Of a stretch of 64,000 nucleotides of DNA, positions 8,498 to 15,574 are shown piece after piece. The DNA comes from JABDIP01 sp965227455. GTDB taxonomy: Bacteria; Pseudomonadota; Alphaproteobacteria; DSM-16000; Inquilinaceae. Location: NCBI GenBank assembly GCA_965227455.1, contig OZ245752.1, positions 3,162,001-3,226,000 of the forward strand, written 5' to 3'. Numbering within the stretch: position 1 is the first letter of the stretch; each line of letters begins with the position of its first letter. Position numbers and translations under genes: made by a program. Under the pieces are notes generated by a model. That model saw only the letters and a program-made list of their open reading frames with translations. It did not search any database and was not told where the DNA came from.

Positions 8498-8525
8498 AAC
8501 CTAGCCGGCCGCCGGCAAATGTCAA
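8498..8525 (-). promoter_or_regulatory. Candidate promoter of the gcv operon
   Basis: On the minus strand a perfect TTGACA (8525-8520) is followed after 16 bases by TAGGTT (8503-8498; 3 of 6 -10 matches). A start near 8490 would place the transcript 5' end about 30 bases before the first glycine aptamer, which is the expected geometry. Confidence 0.55.
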
Positions 8526-8706
8526 ATGAACGCAACGTGACGAGGCTGAAAGCGCTCGAACCCGATCAGTCCGGCCTGATACAGTCGCAGACGAACGCCC
8601 GGTGCCCGACAGCGTTATCGGGCAGCGGTCACTCTTGAATCCACCTCACGGAAATTCGCCGCGCCCGCTTGCCGGTCGACTGCGACGGCAAGGACCGACA
8701 CGCATC

Positions 8707-9930
8707 ATGGCGCCGCCCGCAACGCCGATCCCCGAAACCGGAGACCAGCCCTGGTCGCGCAAGCTGACGCTGCTTGCCGCAAGCGGCCTGACCGTGATGT
8801 CGGGCGCCACCATCGCGCCATCCCTGCCGGCGATCGCCGAGCATTTCGCCGACACCGCCAATGCCGAGCTGCTGACCCGGCTGGTGCTGACGATCCCGGC
8901 ACTGTCGATCGCCATCTGCGCCCCGCTTGCCGGGCTGATCATCGACCGCTACGGACGCAAGCGGCTGTTGATTGCCGCCACCTTCGCCTATGTGCTGACC
9001 GGTACGTCCGGAGCGGTGCTCGACACATTGCCCGGCATCCTGGTGGGGCGCGCCCTGCTGGGCGTCGCCGTCGCCTGTGTGATGACGGCCGCGACGACCC
9101 TGGTCGGAGACTACCTTTCCGGCCCGGTGCGGGCCCGATTCTTCGGCCTGCAATCCGCATTCATGGCGTTCGGCGGGGTGATCGTCCTGTCCGCCGGCGG
9201 CCTGCTTGCGGAACTGCATTGGACCGGGCCGTTTTACGTCTATCTGATCGCCCTGCTGCTGATCCCGTTCATGATGGTGACGCTCTATGAGCCGCAACGG
9301 CGAACGGAGGACGATCGGTCAACGACCTCCCCTAAACCGTCACCGGCGGAAACCGGATCCGGCTGGCGACTGATCGCGTTGATCTACGGCGTGGCGCTCG
9401 CCACCTTCATCGCCTTCTACATGCTCCCGGTGCAGCTGCCGTTCTACCTGAAGGAGCTGGGGACGCCGGAACCCAGCCTCGCCGGCCTCGCTATCGCCTC
9501 CGGGGCCTTCGTGGCCGCCATCGTCTCGATGTCCTATGCCCGGCTGCGCGCCCGGCTCAGCCATCGCGGCATCGTCGCCCTCGGCTTCGCGCTGATGGGC
9601 GTGGGCTATGCCATCGTCGCGATGGCCGACAGCTACAGCGTTGTCGTGGCCGCGATGCTGGTCAATGGGCTGGGTATGGGATCGGTGATGCCCAACCTGT
9701 CGGTCTGGTTGATGGCCCGCGCCCCGGCGGCATTGCGGGGGCGCGCCGTCGGCGGGCTGTCGGCCAGCATCTTCCTAGGGCAGTTCCTGTCACCGCTGGC
9801 AGTCGAGCCGATCGCCGGCCCCTTCGGACTGGCCGTCGCCTATGGGGCGGTCGGTGGATTGCTGGTCCTGGCGGCCGCTGCGTTCGCCATGCATGCGACG
9901 CTCTATCCCCGCGCCGCCGGCGAAGGCTGA
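8707..9930 (+). CDS. Major facilitator superfamily transporter (DHA-type)
   Basis: About 407 residues with roughly 12 hydrophobic segments split by a polar loop near the middle (around PQRRTEDDRSTTSPKPSP). The loop motif LAGLIIDRYGRKRLLI after the second helix is MFS motif A (G-x-x-x-D-R-x-G-R-K), and the fold resembles drug/H+ antiporters. Substrate is not readable. The ATG at 8707 is preferred over an upstream ATG at 8602 because the extra 35 residues are polar and unlike a family N-terminus; AAGGA lies about 12 bases before it. Divergent from the gcv operon. Confidence 0.85.
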   Translation: MAPPATPIPETGDQPWSRKLTLLAASGLTVMSGATIAPSLPAIAEHFADTANAELLTRLVLTIPALSIAICAPLAGLIIDRYGRKRLLIAATFAYVLTGTSGAVLDTLPGILVGRALLGVAVACVMTAATTLVGDYLSGPVRARFFGLQSAFMAFGGVIVLSAGGLLAELHWTGPFYVYLIALLLIPFMMVTLYEPQRRTEDDRSTTSPKPSPAETGSGWRLIALIYGVALATFIAFYMLPVQLPFYLKELGTPEPSLAGLAIASGAFVAAIVSMSYARLRARLSHRGIVALGFALMGVGYAIVAMADSYSVVVAAMLVNGLGMGSVMPNLSVWLMARAPAALRGRAVGGLSASIFLGQFLSPLAVEPIAGPFGLAVAYGAVGGLLVLAAAAFAMHATLYPRAAGEG

Positions 9931-9953
9931 TGGCCCCAACCGGGACCCACGGA

Positions 9954-10478
9954 TCAGTTGGACAGGTTGCGCCCGAGTTGTTCCCGGTTGAGGTCGAAGC
10001 CGATCAGGATCTGGTATTCCGCAGCCTGGCGCTGGGTCTCCAGGGGTATCACCTGCTCCAACTCTTCCCGCGCCGCAGAGAAGCCGCTCCCGGAATCGAA
10101 CCGGAATCGGATCGGAAAGCTGCGTTTGGCGATCACGTTCCAATCGGGGTCGGTCACGGCGACGAAATAGGAGTAATCGGCCTCCTGCCCGGTCATCGCC
10201 GGCCCGCGCTCGGCGACGAGCGGCATGGTCACGGAAACGGTGACACCGTTGCTATCATAGGCGCAGCCGCCGGAGATGCTCACGATCTGGGCGCGGCTCG
10301 ACATATCCGTGAGGTCGCGCCCCGGCCCCGGGCGGAACTGCTCGGCCAGCGCCGCGTCGGCAACCACGGCGACCCGCGGGCAGCCCTGCGCGGCGTTCGG
10401 GTCGGGGTCGCTGGCACATGCCGCGAGGGTTCCCGCCAGCAGCAGGGCCGCAACCGTGCCTGTATTTTTCTTGGACAT
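9954..10478 (-). CDS. Putative lipoprotein of unknown function
   Basis: A 174-residue protein with a lipoprotein signal peptide: basic MSKKN start, hydrophobic core and lipobox LAAC ending at Cys21, followed by an Asp-rich SDPDP that would favour... a position in the cell envelope, though the sorting signal cannot be decided by eye. A pair of further cysteines occurs in GCPRVAVVADAA and GGCAYDS. No catalytic motif is recognised. It is convergent with the MFS gene (23-base gap) and divergent from ispH (94-base gap). Confidence 0.7.
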   Translation of the reverse strand: MSKKNTGTVAALLLAGTLAACASDPDPNAAQGCPRVAVVADAALAEQFRPGPGRDLTDMSSRAQIVSISGGCAYDSNGVTVSVTMPLVAERGPAMTGQEADYSYFVAVTDPDWNVIAKRSFPIRFRFDSGSGFSAAREELEQVIPLETQRQAAEYQILIGFDLNREQLGRNLSN

Positions 10479-10572
10479 GCCTATATTACGTTCAACTATC
10501 GGAATCGAAGGGCCGGATCGCCGACGGATCGGCGGCTTGGCCGGAAATCGCAGCGCAGCGGGACCTTAGAGA

Positions 10573-11589
10573 ATGGACTCGGCAGGCACAAGGCCAGCGG
10601 ATCGCGCCACCGGCGCGCAGTCCGGCAAGGAAACCGCTACCGGCGCACGGCCCGCGCTGCGCATTCAACTGGCAAACCCTCGCGGATTCTGTGCCGGAGT
10701 CGAGCGGGCGATCCAGATCGTCGAGCGGGCCCTGGAGAAGTTCGGACGCCCGGTCTATGTCCGCCACGAGATCGTGCACAACCGCTTCGTGGTGGAAGGT
10801 CTGGAGGCCCGAGGCGCGATCTTCGTGGAGGATCTCGACGACGTGCCCGACGGCGTGCCCGTCGTCTTTTCCGCCCATGGCGTGCCGAAATCCGTCCCGG
10901 CGGAGGCCGAGCGGCGCAACCTGTTCTATGTCGACGCCACCTGCCCGCTGGTCAGCAAGGTGCATCGCGAGGCCGAGCGGCACTTCAAGAACGGCAAGCA
11001 GATCATCCTGGTCGGCCATGCCGGCCATCCCGAGGTCGTCGGGACCATCGGCCAGCTGCCCGACGGCGCCGTGCTGCTGGTCCAGTCGGTCGAGGACGTG
11101 ACGACCGTCGCGGTCAACGATCCGTCGAACATCGCCTATGTCACCCAGACGACGCTGTCGGTGGACGACACGGCCGAGATCGTCGAGGCGCTATGCCGCC
11201 GGTTCCCGCAGATCGACGGGCCGAAGAAGGAGGATATCTGCTACGCCACCACCAACCGCCAGGAGGCGGTCAAGGCCATCGCCGAACGGTGCGACGCGAT
11301 GCTGGTGGTCGGCGCCCCGAATTCCTCCAACTCCCTGCGCCTGGTGGAGGTTGCCCAGCGCAACGGCTGCGACAAGGCACGGCTGGTCCAGCGGGCGGCC
11401 GAGATCGACTGGGACTGGCTGGGCGCCGCCGAATGCCTTGGCATCACCGCCGGCGCCTCCGCACCTGAGACCCTGGTCAACGAGGTGATCGAGGCGGTTC
11501 GGGAACGCTATGACGTGACCATCGAGGAAGTTTCCGGAGCCGACGAGAACGTCATCTTCAAGCTTCCGCGCGTCCTGGCGAATGCCTGA
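10573..11589 (+). CDS. ispH: 4-hydroxy-3-methylbut-2-enyl diphosphate reductase
   Basis: A 338-residue enzyme of the last step of the MEP isoprenoid pathway, making IPP and DMAPP from HMBPP with an iron-sulfur cluster. The three cluster cysteines are visible in NPRGFCAGVERAI (Cys40), DATCPLVSKVH and EDICYATTNRQEA. The HGVPKSVPAEA and GAPNSSNSLRL stretches are family signatures. The N-terminus is extended by about 27 polar residues before LRIQLANPRGF; an internal start is possible but no better ribosome site was seen. It overlaps the next gene by 8 bases, so the two are likely co-translated. Confidence 0.96.
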   Translation: MDSAGTRPADRATGAQSGKETATGARPALRIQLANPRGFCAGVERAIQIVERALEKFGRPVYVRHEIVHNRFVVEGLEARGAIFVEDLDDVPDGVPVVFSAHGVPKSVPAEAERRNLFYVDATCPLVSKVHREAERHFKNGKQIILVGHAGHPEVVGTIGQLPDGAVLLVQSVEDVTTVAVNDPSNIAYVTQTTLSVDDTAEIVEALCRRFPQIDGPKKEDICYATTNRQEAVKAIAERCDAMLVVGAPNSSNSLRLVEVAQRNGCDKARLVQRAAEIDWDWLGAAECLGITAGASAPETLVNEVIEAVRERYDVTIEEVSGADENVIFKLPRVLANA

Positions 11590-12598
11590 CGCCGGTGGCG
11601 ACGACCGGCTGCGGGAGGTCACACGACGCTATGCGGTTGCGATCACGCCGACACTTGAGGCCCTGATCGACCCGCACGATCCGGCCGACCCCATCGCCCG
11701 CCAGTTCTACCCGAGCACGCGGGAGCTCGACCACCGCCCCGAAGACCTGCCCGATCCGATCGGTGATGACGCCCACAGCCCGGTCAAGGGCATCGTGCAT
11801 CGCTATCCCGACCGGGTGCTCTTGAAGGTGCTGCACGCCTGCCCGGTCTATTGCCGCTTCTGCTTTCGCCGGGAAATGGTCGGCCCGGGCGGCGAGTCGC
11901 TGGACCCGGGCGAGATCGCCGCCGCCCTGGACTATGTGCGGCAGCGCCCGGAGATCTGGGAGGTGATCCTAACCGGCGGCGACCCGCTGCTGCTGTCGCC
12001 GCGGCGGATGTCAGGACTGATCGAGGCTCTGGACGGCATCGACCATCTCGGCGTGATCCGCCTGCACAGCCGGGTGCCGGTAGCCGATCCGGAGCGTATC
12101 GATGCGGCCCTCGCCCAAGCGCTCGCCACCCGCGACAAGGCGGTGTGGCTGGCGGTGCATGTCAACCATCCAAGGGAGCTGACGCGGGCCGCGATGGACT
12201 CCCTCCGACGGCTGGCGGAAGCTGGCGTCGCCTTGGTCTCGCAGACGGTTCTGCTGAAGGGCGTCAACGACAATCCCAAGATCCTTGAGGCGTTGTTCCG
12301 GGCCCTGGTGAAGGCGCGGGTCAAACCTTACTACCTGCACCATGCCGATCTGGCGCCCGGAACCGCGCATTTCCGCACCACGCTGGCCGAGGGGCAGTCG
12401 CTGATGCGGTCGCTGAGGGGTCGGGTATCGGGCCTCTGCATCCCGACCTATGTACTCGACGTGCCCGGCGGTTACGGCAAGGTGCCGGTCGGTCCCTGCC
12501 ATCTGGCCGGCTCCGAAATGCAGGGCTGGCAGGTCGAGGACGTGTCCGGCCGATGCCACCCCTACCCGCCGCCGGCCACCGGCCGCTCGCAGGATTGA
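11582..12598 (+). CDS. Lysine 2,3-aminomutase-like radical SAM protein (KamA/EpmB family)
   Basis: A 338-residue radical SAM, PLP-dependent aminomutase. The cluster motif is CPVYCRFC (Cys87, Cys91, Cys94). The GGDPLLLSP motif (SAM binding) and the KPYYLHHADLAPGTAHF region with the PLP-lysine neighbourhood follow. The short length matches EpmB-like enzymes, which make (R)-beta-lysine for elongation factor P, rather than the longer clostridial catabolic KamA. No efp or epmA gene is in the window, so that role is inferred. It starts inside the end of ispH (8-base overlap) and precedes thrB by 34 bases. Confidence 0.85.
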   Translation: MPDAGGDDRLREVTRRYAVAITPTLEALIDPHDPADPIARQFYPSTRELDHRPEDLPDPIGDDAHSPVKGIVHRYPDRVLLKVLHACPVYCRFCFRREMVGPGGESLDPGEIAAALDYVRQRPEIWEVILTGGDPLLLSPRRMSGLIEALDGIDHLGVIRLHSRVPVADPERIDAALAQALATRDKAVWLAVHVNHPRELTRAAMDSLRRLAEAGVALVSQTVLLKGVNDNPKILEALFRALVKARVKPYYLHHADLAPGTAHFRTTLAEGQSLMRSLRGRVSGLCIPTYVLDVPGGYGKVPVGPCHLAGSEMQGWQVEDVSGRCHPYPPPATGRSQD

Positions 12599-12632
12599 CC
12601 GCGGGCCCAAAAGCCCGCACCTTCGCGCCCCA

Positions 12633-13595
12633 ATGGCGGTCTATACCGAAGTCACCGACGAGCAGGCGGACGCGTTCCTGGCCCAGTACGATCTGGGTAC
12701 GGCGCTGTCCCTGAAGGGCATCGCCGAGGGCGTCGAGAACACCAACTACCTGCTGGTCACCGATCGCGGCCAGTTCATCCTCACCCTTTATGAGAAGCGC
12801 GTCGACGAGCGTGACCTGCCCTTCTTCCTCGGGTTGATGGAGCACCTGGCCGGCAAGGGCGTGGCCTGCCCGGTGCCGATCCACGGCCGCGACGACAAGG
12901 CCCTGCGCCAGCTTGCCGAACGGCCGGCGGTCATCGTCAGCTTCCTGGAAGGGATGTGGCCGAAACGTCCGCAGCCCCGGCACTGCTCCGAGCTCGGCGC
13001 CGCATTGGCGCGCATGCATCTGGCCGGGCAGGATTTCTCCATGTCCCGCCGCAACAATCTATCGGTGGCGGATTGGCGCCCCCTCTATGCGCAGTGCGCC
13101 GATCGGGCCCATGAGGTCCATGCCGGACTTGCGGATGCCCTGTCGGCGGAGCTGGATCACCTGGAATCCCAGTGGCCGGACGATTTGCCGACCGGGCTGA
13201 TCCATGCCGATCTGTTCCCCGACAACGTCTTCTTCACCGGCGAGCGGCTGACCGGGCTGATCGATTTCTATTTCGCCTGCACCGACGCCTTCGCCTACGA
13301 CCTGGCCATCTGCCTCAATGCCTGGTGCTTCGAGCCGGACGGCGCCTTCAACGTCACCAAGGCGCGGTTGATGCTGTCCAGCTACCGCAAGGTCCGGCCA
13401 TTCTCCGACGCCGAGCTGGAGGCCTTGCCCCTGCTGGCCCGCGGCAGCGCCGTGCGCTTCCTGCTGACCCGGCTCTTCGATCTTCTGAACCATCCGGAAG
13501 GAGCATTGGTGAAACCAAAGGACCCCATGGAGTACTGGCGCAAGCTGCGCTTCCATCAGCAGGTGAGCGGCCCGGCCGCCTATGGGCTCGACTGA
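12633..13595 (+). CDS. thrB: Homoserine kinase (APH-fold type)
   Basis: A 320-residue kinase that phosphorylates homoserine for threonine synthesis. It belongs to the aminoglycoside-phosphotransferase fold, not the GHMP fold of E. coli ThrB. The start MAVYTEVTDEQADAFLAQYDLG, the catalytic LIHADLFPDNVFF (H-x-D...N) and the metal-binding LIDFYFACTDAFAYDLA are typical. The ATG at 12633 is chosen over an upstream reading inside the previous gene. Its TGA overlaps the ATG of rnhA by one base. ThrC lies about 14 kb away on the other strand. Confidence 0.94.
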   Translation: MAVYTEVTDEQADAFLAQYDLGTALSLKGIAEGVENTNYLLVTDRGQFILTLYEKRVDERDLPFFLGLMEHLAGKGVACPVPIHGRDDKALRQLAERPAVIVSFLEGMWPKRPQPRHCSELGAALARMHLAGQDFSMSRRNNLSVADWRPLYAQCADRAHEVHAGLADALSAELDHLESQWPDDLPTGLIHADLFPDNVFFTGERLTGLIDFYFACTDAFAYDLAICLNAWCFEPDGAFNVTKARLMLSSYRKVRPFSDAELEALPLLARGSAVRFLLTRLFDLLNHPEGALVKPKDPMEYWRKLRFHQQVSGPAAYGLD

Positions 13596-14035
13596 TGGCC
13601 AAGGACACGGTCGAGATCTTCACCGACGGCGCCTGCAGCGGCAATCCCGGGCCCGGCGGCTGGGGCGCGCTGCTGCGCTACAACGGCCGCGAGAAGGAGC
13701 TGTTCGGCGGCGAACGCCACACCACCAACAACCGCATGGAGATGATGGCCGCGATCATGGCGCTGGAATCCCTGAAGCGCCCGGTGAAGGCGGTGCTGTC
13801 CACGGACAGCTCCTATCTGAAGAACGGCATCACCAAATGGCTGCCCGGCTGGAAGGCCAAGAACTGGCGCACCGCCGACAACAAGCCGGTCAAGAACGTC
13901 GATCTCTGGCAGCGCCTGGAGAAGGCGATCGAGCGGCACGACGTGCAGTGGCGCTGGGTCAAGGGCCATGCCGGCCACGCGGAAAACGAACGCGTCGACG
14001 CGCTGGCCCGCCAGGGCGTGAAGAAATACCGCTGA
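13595..14035 (+). CDS. rnhA: Ribonuclease HI
   Basis: A 146-residue enzyme that cuts the RNA strand of RNA-DNA hybrids. The acidic active site is visible in EIFTDGACSGNPG, NRMEMMAAIMALE, VLSTDSSYLKNG and NERVDALA. VKGHAGHAENE is the family-typical histidine loop. The ATG at 13595 overlaps the thrB stop; the longer reading through thrB is rejected. The thrB-rnhA pairing is common in alphaproteobacteria. Confidence 0.96.
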   Translation: MAKDTVEIFTDGACSGNPGPGGWGALLRYNGREKELFGGERHTTNNRMEMMAAIMALESLKRPVKAVLSTDSSYLKNGITKWLPGWKAKNWRTADNKPVKNVDLWQRLEKAIERHDVQWRWVKGHAGHAENERVDALARQGVKKYR

Positions 14036-14170
14036 GTCCCGCGCGCTTCCGGTTCGGCGCGATCGGGAGGTTGCAGCCGCCAACACAATCTCCAGATAGA
14101 CGATCACTGGAGCGGCACTGTCATCCGGCCCAAGCACCGCTAAGCCGCAGCATGGAGTCGATCGCAGAAA

Positions 14171-14545
14171 CTAGCTTTGATCTTTGATCGGCTCGCATGA
14201 CACGATCACCCAGGAGTATTCGACGCTACACGAGCCACCGGGGCCGTCTTCGGGAATAATCCGACATCCGACGTAAGACCGTTCCCAGGGCTCCAGTTGC
14301 ACGAGCAATTCCGCCGCTTCCCCCCACTCGCCTGTTCGCGGCATTATCGTCCGGGATCGTTCCTCCACAACGGCTTGCCGGAATTCCGGCGACAGGTTGA
14401 AGATCATTGCCGCCCAGACACATACGCATCCGGCGGACATCGCACTTCTGACTTCGCAGCCAGACGACAAGACGCTCTGACCCGTCGCCGGAGTCGACAA
14501 CAGGGTCGCCAGGACCAACACACTGATCCAATGAGATTTGCACAC
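14171..14545 (-). CDS. Small exported cysteine-rich protein, unknown
   Basis: A 124-residue protein starting at GTG (14545) with GAGGGG seven bases upstream. It has a clear signal peptide (MCKSHWISVLVLATLLSTPATGQ, cleavage near residue 22-23). The mature part is about 100 residues and contains six cysteines (GCEV, GCVCVW, GCRII, SCSVE, SCEPI), enough for three disulfides. No family is recognised. It stands alone between rnhA and an AT-rich gap. The ribosome site plus the signal peptide support a real gene; a slightly shifted overlapping frame on the same strand has neither. Confidence 0.55.
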   Translation of the reverse strand: MCKSHWISVLVLATLLSTPATGQSVLSSGCEVRSAMSAGCVCVWAAMIFNLSPEFRQAVVEERSRTIMPRTGEWGEAAELLVQLEPWERSYVGCRIIPEDGPGGSCSVEYSWVIVSCEPIKDQS

Positions 14546-14958
14546 TGATTTTCCCCTCGAGACGAGCAGGAAAAATCAGATTTTGCATCGCGCCGTGGGC
14601 CCGTGAGATACGGAGCCCCGCTGTCCCTTCAGGGACTATTCAACACGTTGGGATTTAGTTGATCGTGCCAATGATCGCGATAAATACGAAATTCGATGGT
14701 GATTTCGATCTTGCAGCGATAATTAGACTGCCCATTTAGCAACTTTCCGATCACCTGCCCAAACATTTCGAATTATAATTGCGTTTTCGGATCAGCACAA
14801 CTCACGTCATCCCGGTTCGACTCTCCTGTGGCCCCTTCGCCGCGATTCCGAGTGCACGAGACCATGACTCCGCGCTAACCTGATCGGCGTCCCCCGGACC
14901 GACACCCGTCTGCCGCCTGCGCCGCCTGGTAGACCAGAAGCTCAAGGGGGAGGATTCC
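14546..14958. other. Gene-free AT-rich gap
   Basis: No gene was found. From about 14640 to 14785 the sequence is strikingly AT-rich for this window. It includes the palindrome AATTATAATT (14771-14780), which offers a perfect TATAAT on both strands, but neither strand shows a good -35 at 16-18 bases. The gap separates the outward-facing small exported protein (minus) from the cytochrome c gene (plus) and is the likely site of divergent promoters. A GGGGGAGGA ribosome-site-like run lies just before the cytochrome gene. Confidence 0.5.
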
Positions 14959-15351
14959 ATGATCAGAACTGCGATGATCGCCGTGGCCACGCTGGTCGGC
15001 CTGCAGGGCGTTGCCCATGCCGAGGGCAGCGCCGACAAGGGCATGGTGCATTTCGTCAAGAACTGCAGCTCGTGCCATAGCATCCAGCAAGGCTCCAATA
15101 CGGTCGGCCCCAACCTGCATGCCGTCGTCGGCCGGACGGCCGGCTCGGTTTCCGGATTTGCCTATTCGTCGGAGTTGGCGAAAGGCGACTTCAGCTGGAA
15201 CGAACCGGTGCTGCTGGACTATCTGACCAGCCCGACCCGCGGCGGCGGCGGCGATCAACTGCTGCAGAGTGTCCATATGCATTTCGGCGGCCTGTCCTCG
15301 CGAGAGGCGGAGGACCTGATCGCGTTCCTCAAAGCGTTGGGCGCGTCCTGA
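14959..15351 (+). CDS. Class I c-type cytochrome, periplasmic
   Basis: A 130-residue protein with a cleavable signal peptide (MIRTAMIAVATLVGLQGVAHA) and a single heme c site CSSCH (Cys36, Cys39, His40). The distal ligand is probably Met107 in SVHMHFGGL. The TVGPNLHAVVGRTAG stretch is typical of mitochondrial-type c552/cytochrome c family proteins. It would carry electrons in the periplasm; its partner is unknown. It lies 220 bases upstream of phoX in the same direction, separated by what looks like an independent control region. Confidence 0.88.
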   Translation: MIRTAMIAVATLVGLQGVAHAEGSADKGMVHFVKNCSSCHSIQQGSNTVGPNLHAVVGRTAGSVSGFAYSSELAKGDFSWNEPVLLDYLTSPTRGGGGDQLLQSVHMHFGGLSSREAEDLIAFLKALGAS

Positions 15352-15443
15352 GCACGCCGTGCCGCCAATGATCGTGGCGGACGGGCCGGCGCCCAGCCCG
15401 GACCTTCGCCAATTGCAGTACGAACGACCGCGTGGAGCGACGC

Positions 15444-15461
15444 CGGTCATTAGACTGCTAT
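15444..15461 (+). promoter_or_regulatory. Pho-box-like site upstream of phoX
   Basis: The sequence CGGTCAT-TAGA-CTGCTAT matches the PhoB direct repeat CTGTCAT-N4-CTGTCAT at 11 of 14 positions with exact spacing. It lies on the coding strand about 113 bases before the phoX start. A TAGGAA that could serve as a weak -10 follows at 15478. Confidence 0.45.
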
Positions 15462-15574
15462 TGATCGACTCGCACGGTAGGAACTGTAACAATCGCGATG
15501 GTAACCACTCCGTTCCCGCGTAAACCCACGCGACATAGAGCCAATCGAGGATCGGAGGATTCAGGGAGGATTTG

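Noticed and set aside
14118..14124. Perfect CTGTCAT Pho half-site after rnhA
   Set aside because: The second half at the required spacing is missing on both sides.
14771..14780. AATTATAATT as a promoter -10
   Set aside because: It is palindromic and offers TATAAT on both strands, but no acceptable -35 lies at 16-18 bases on either.
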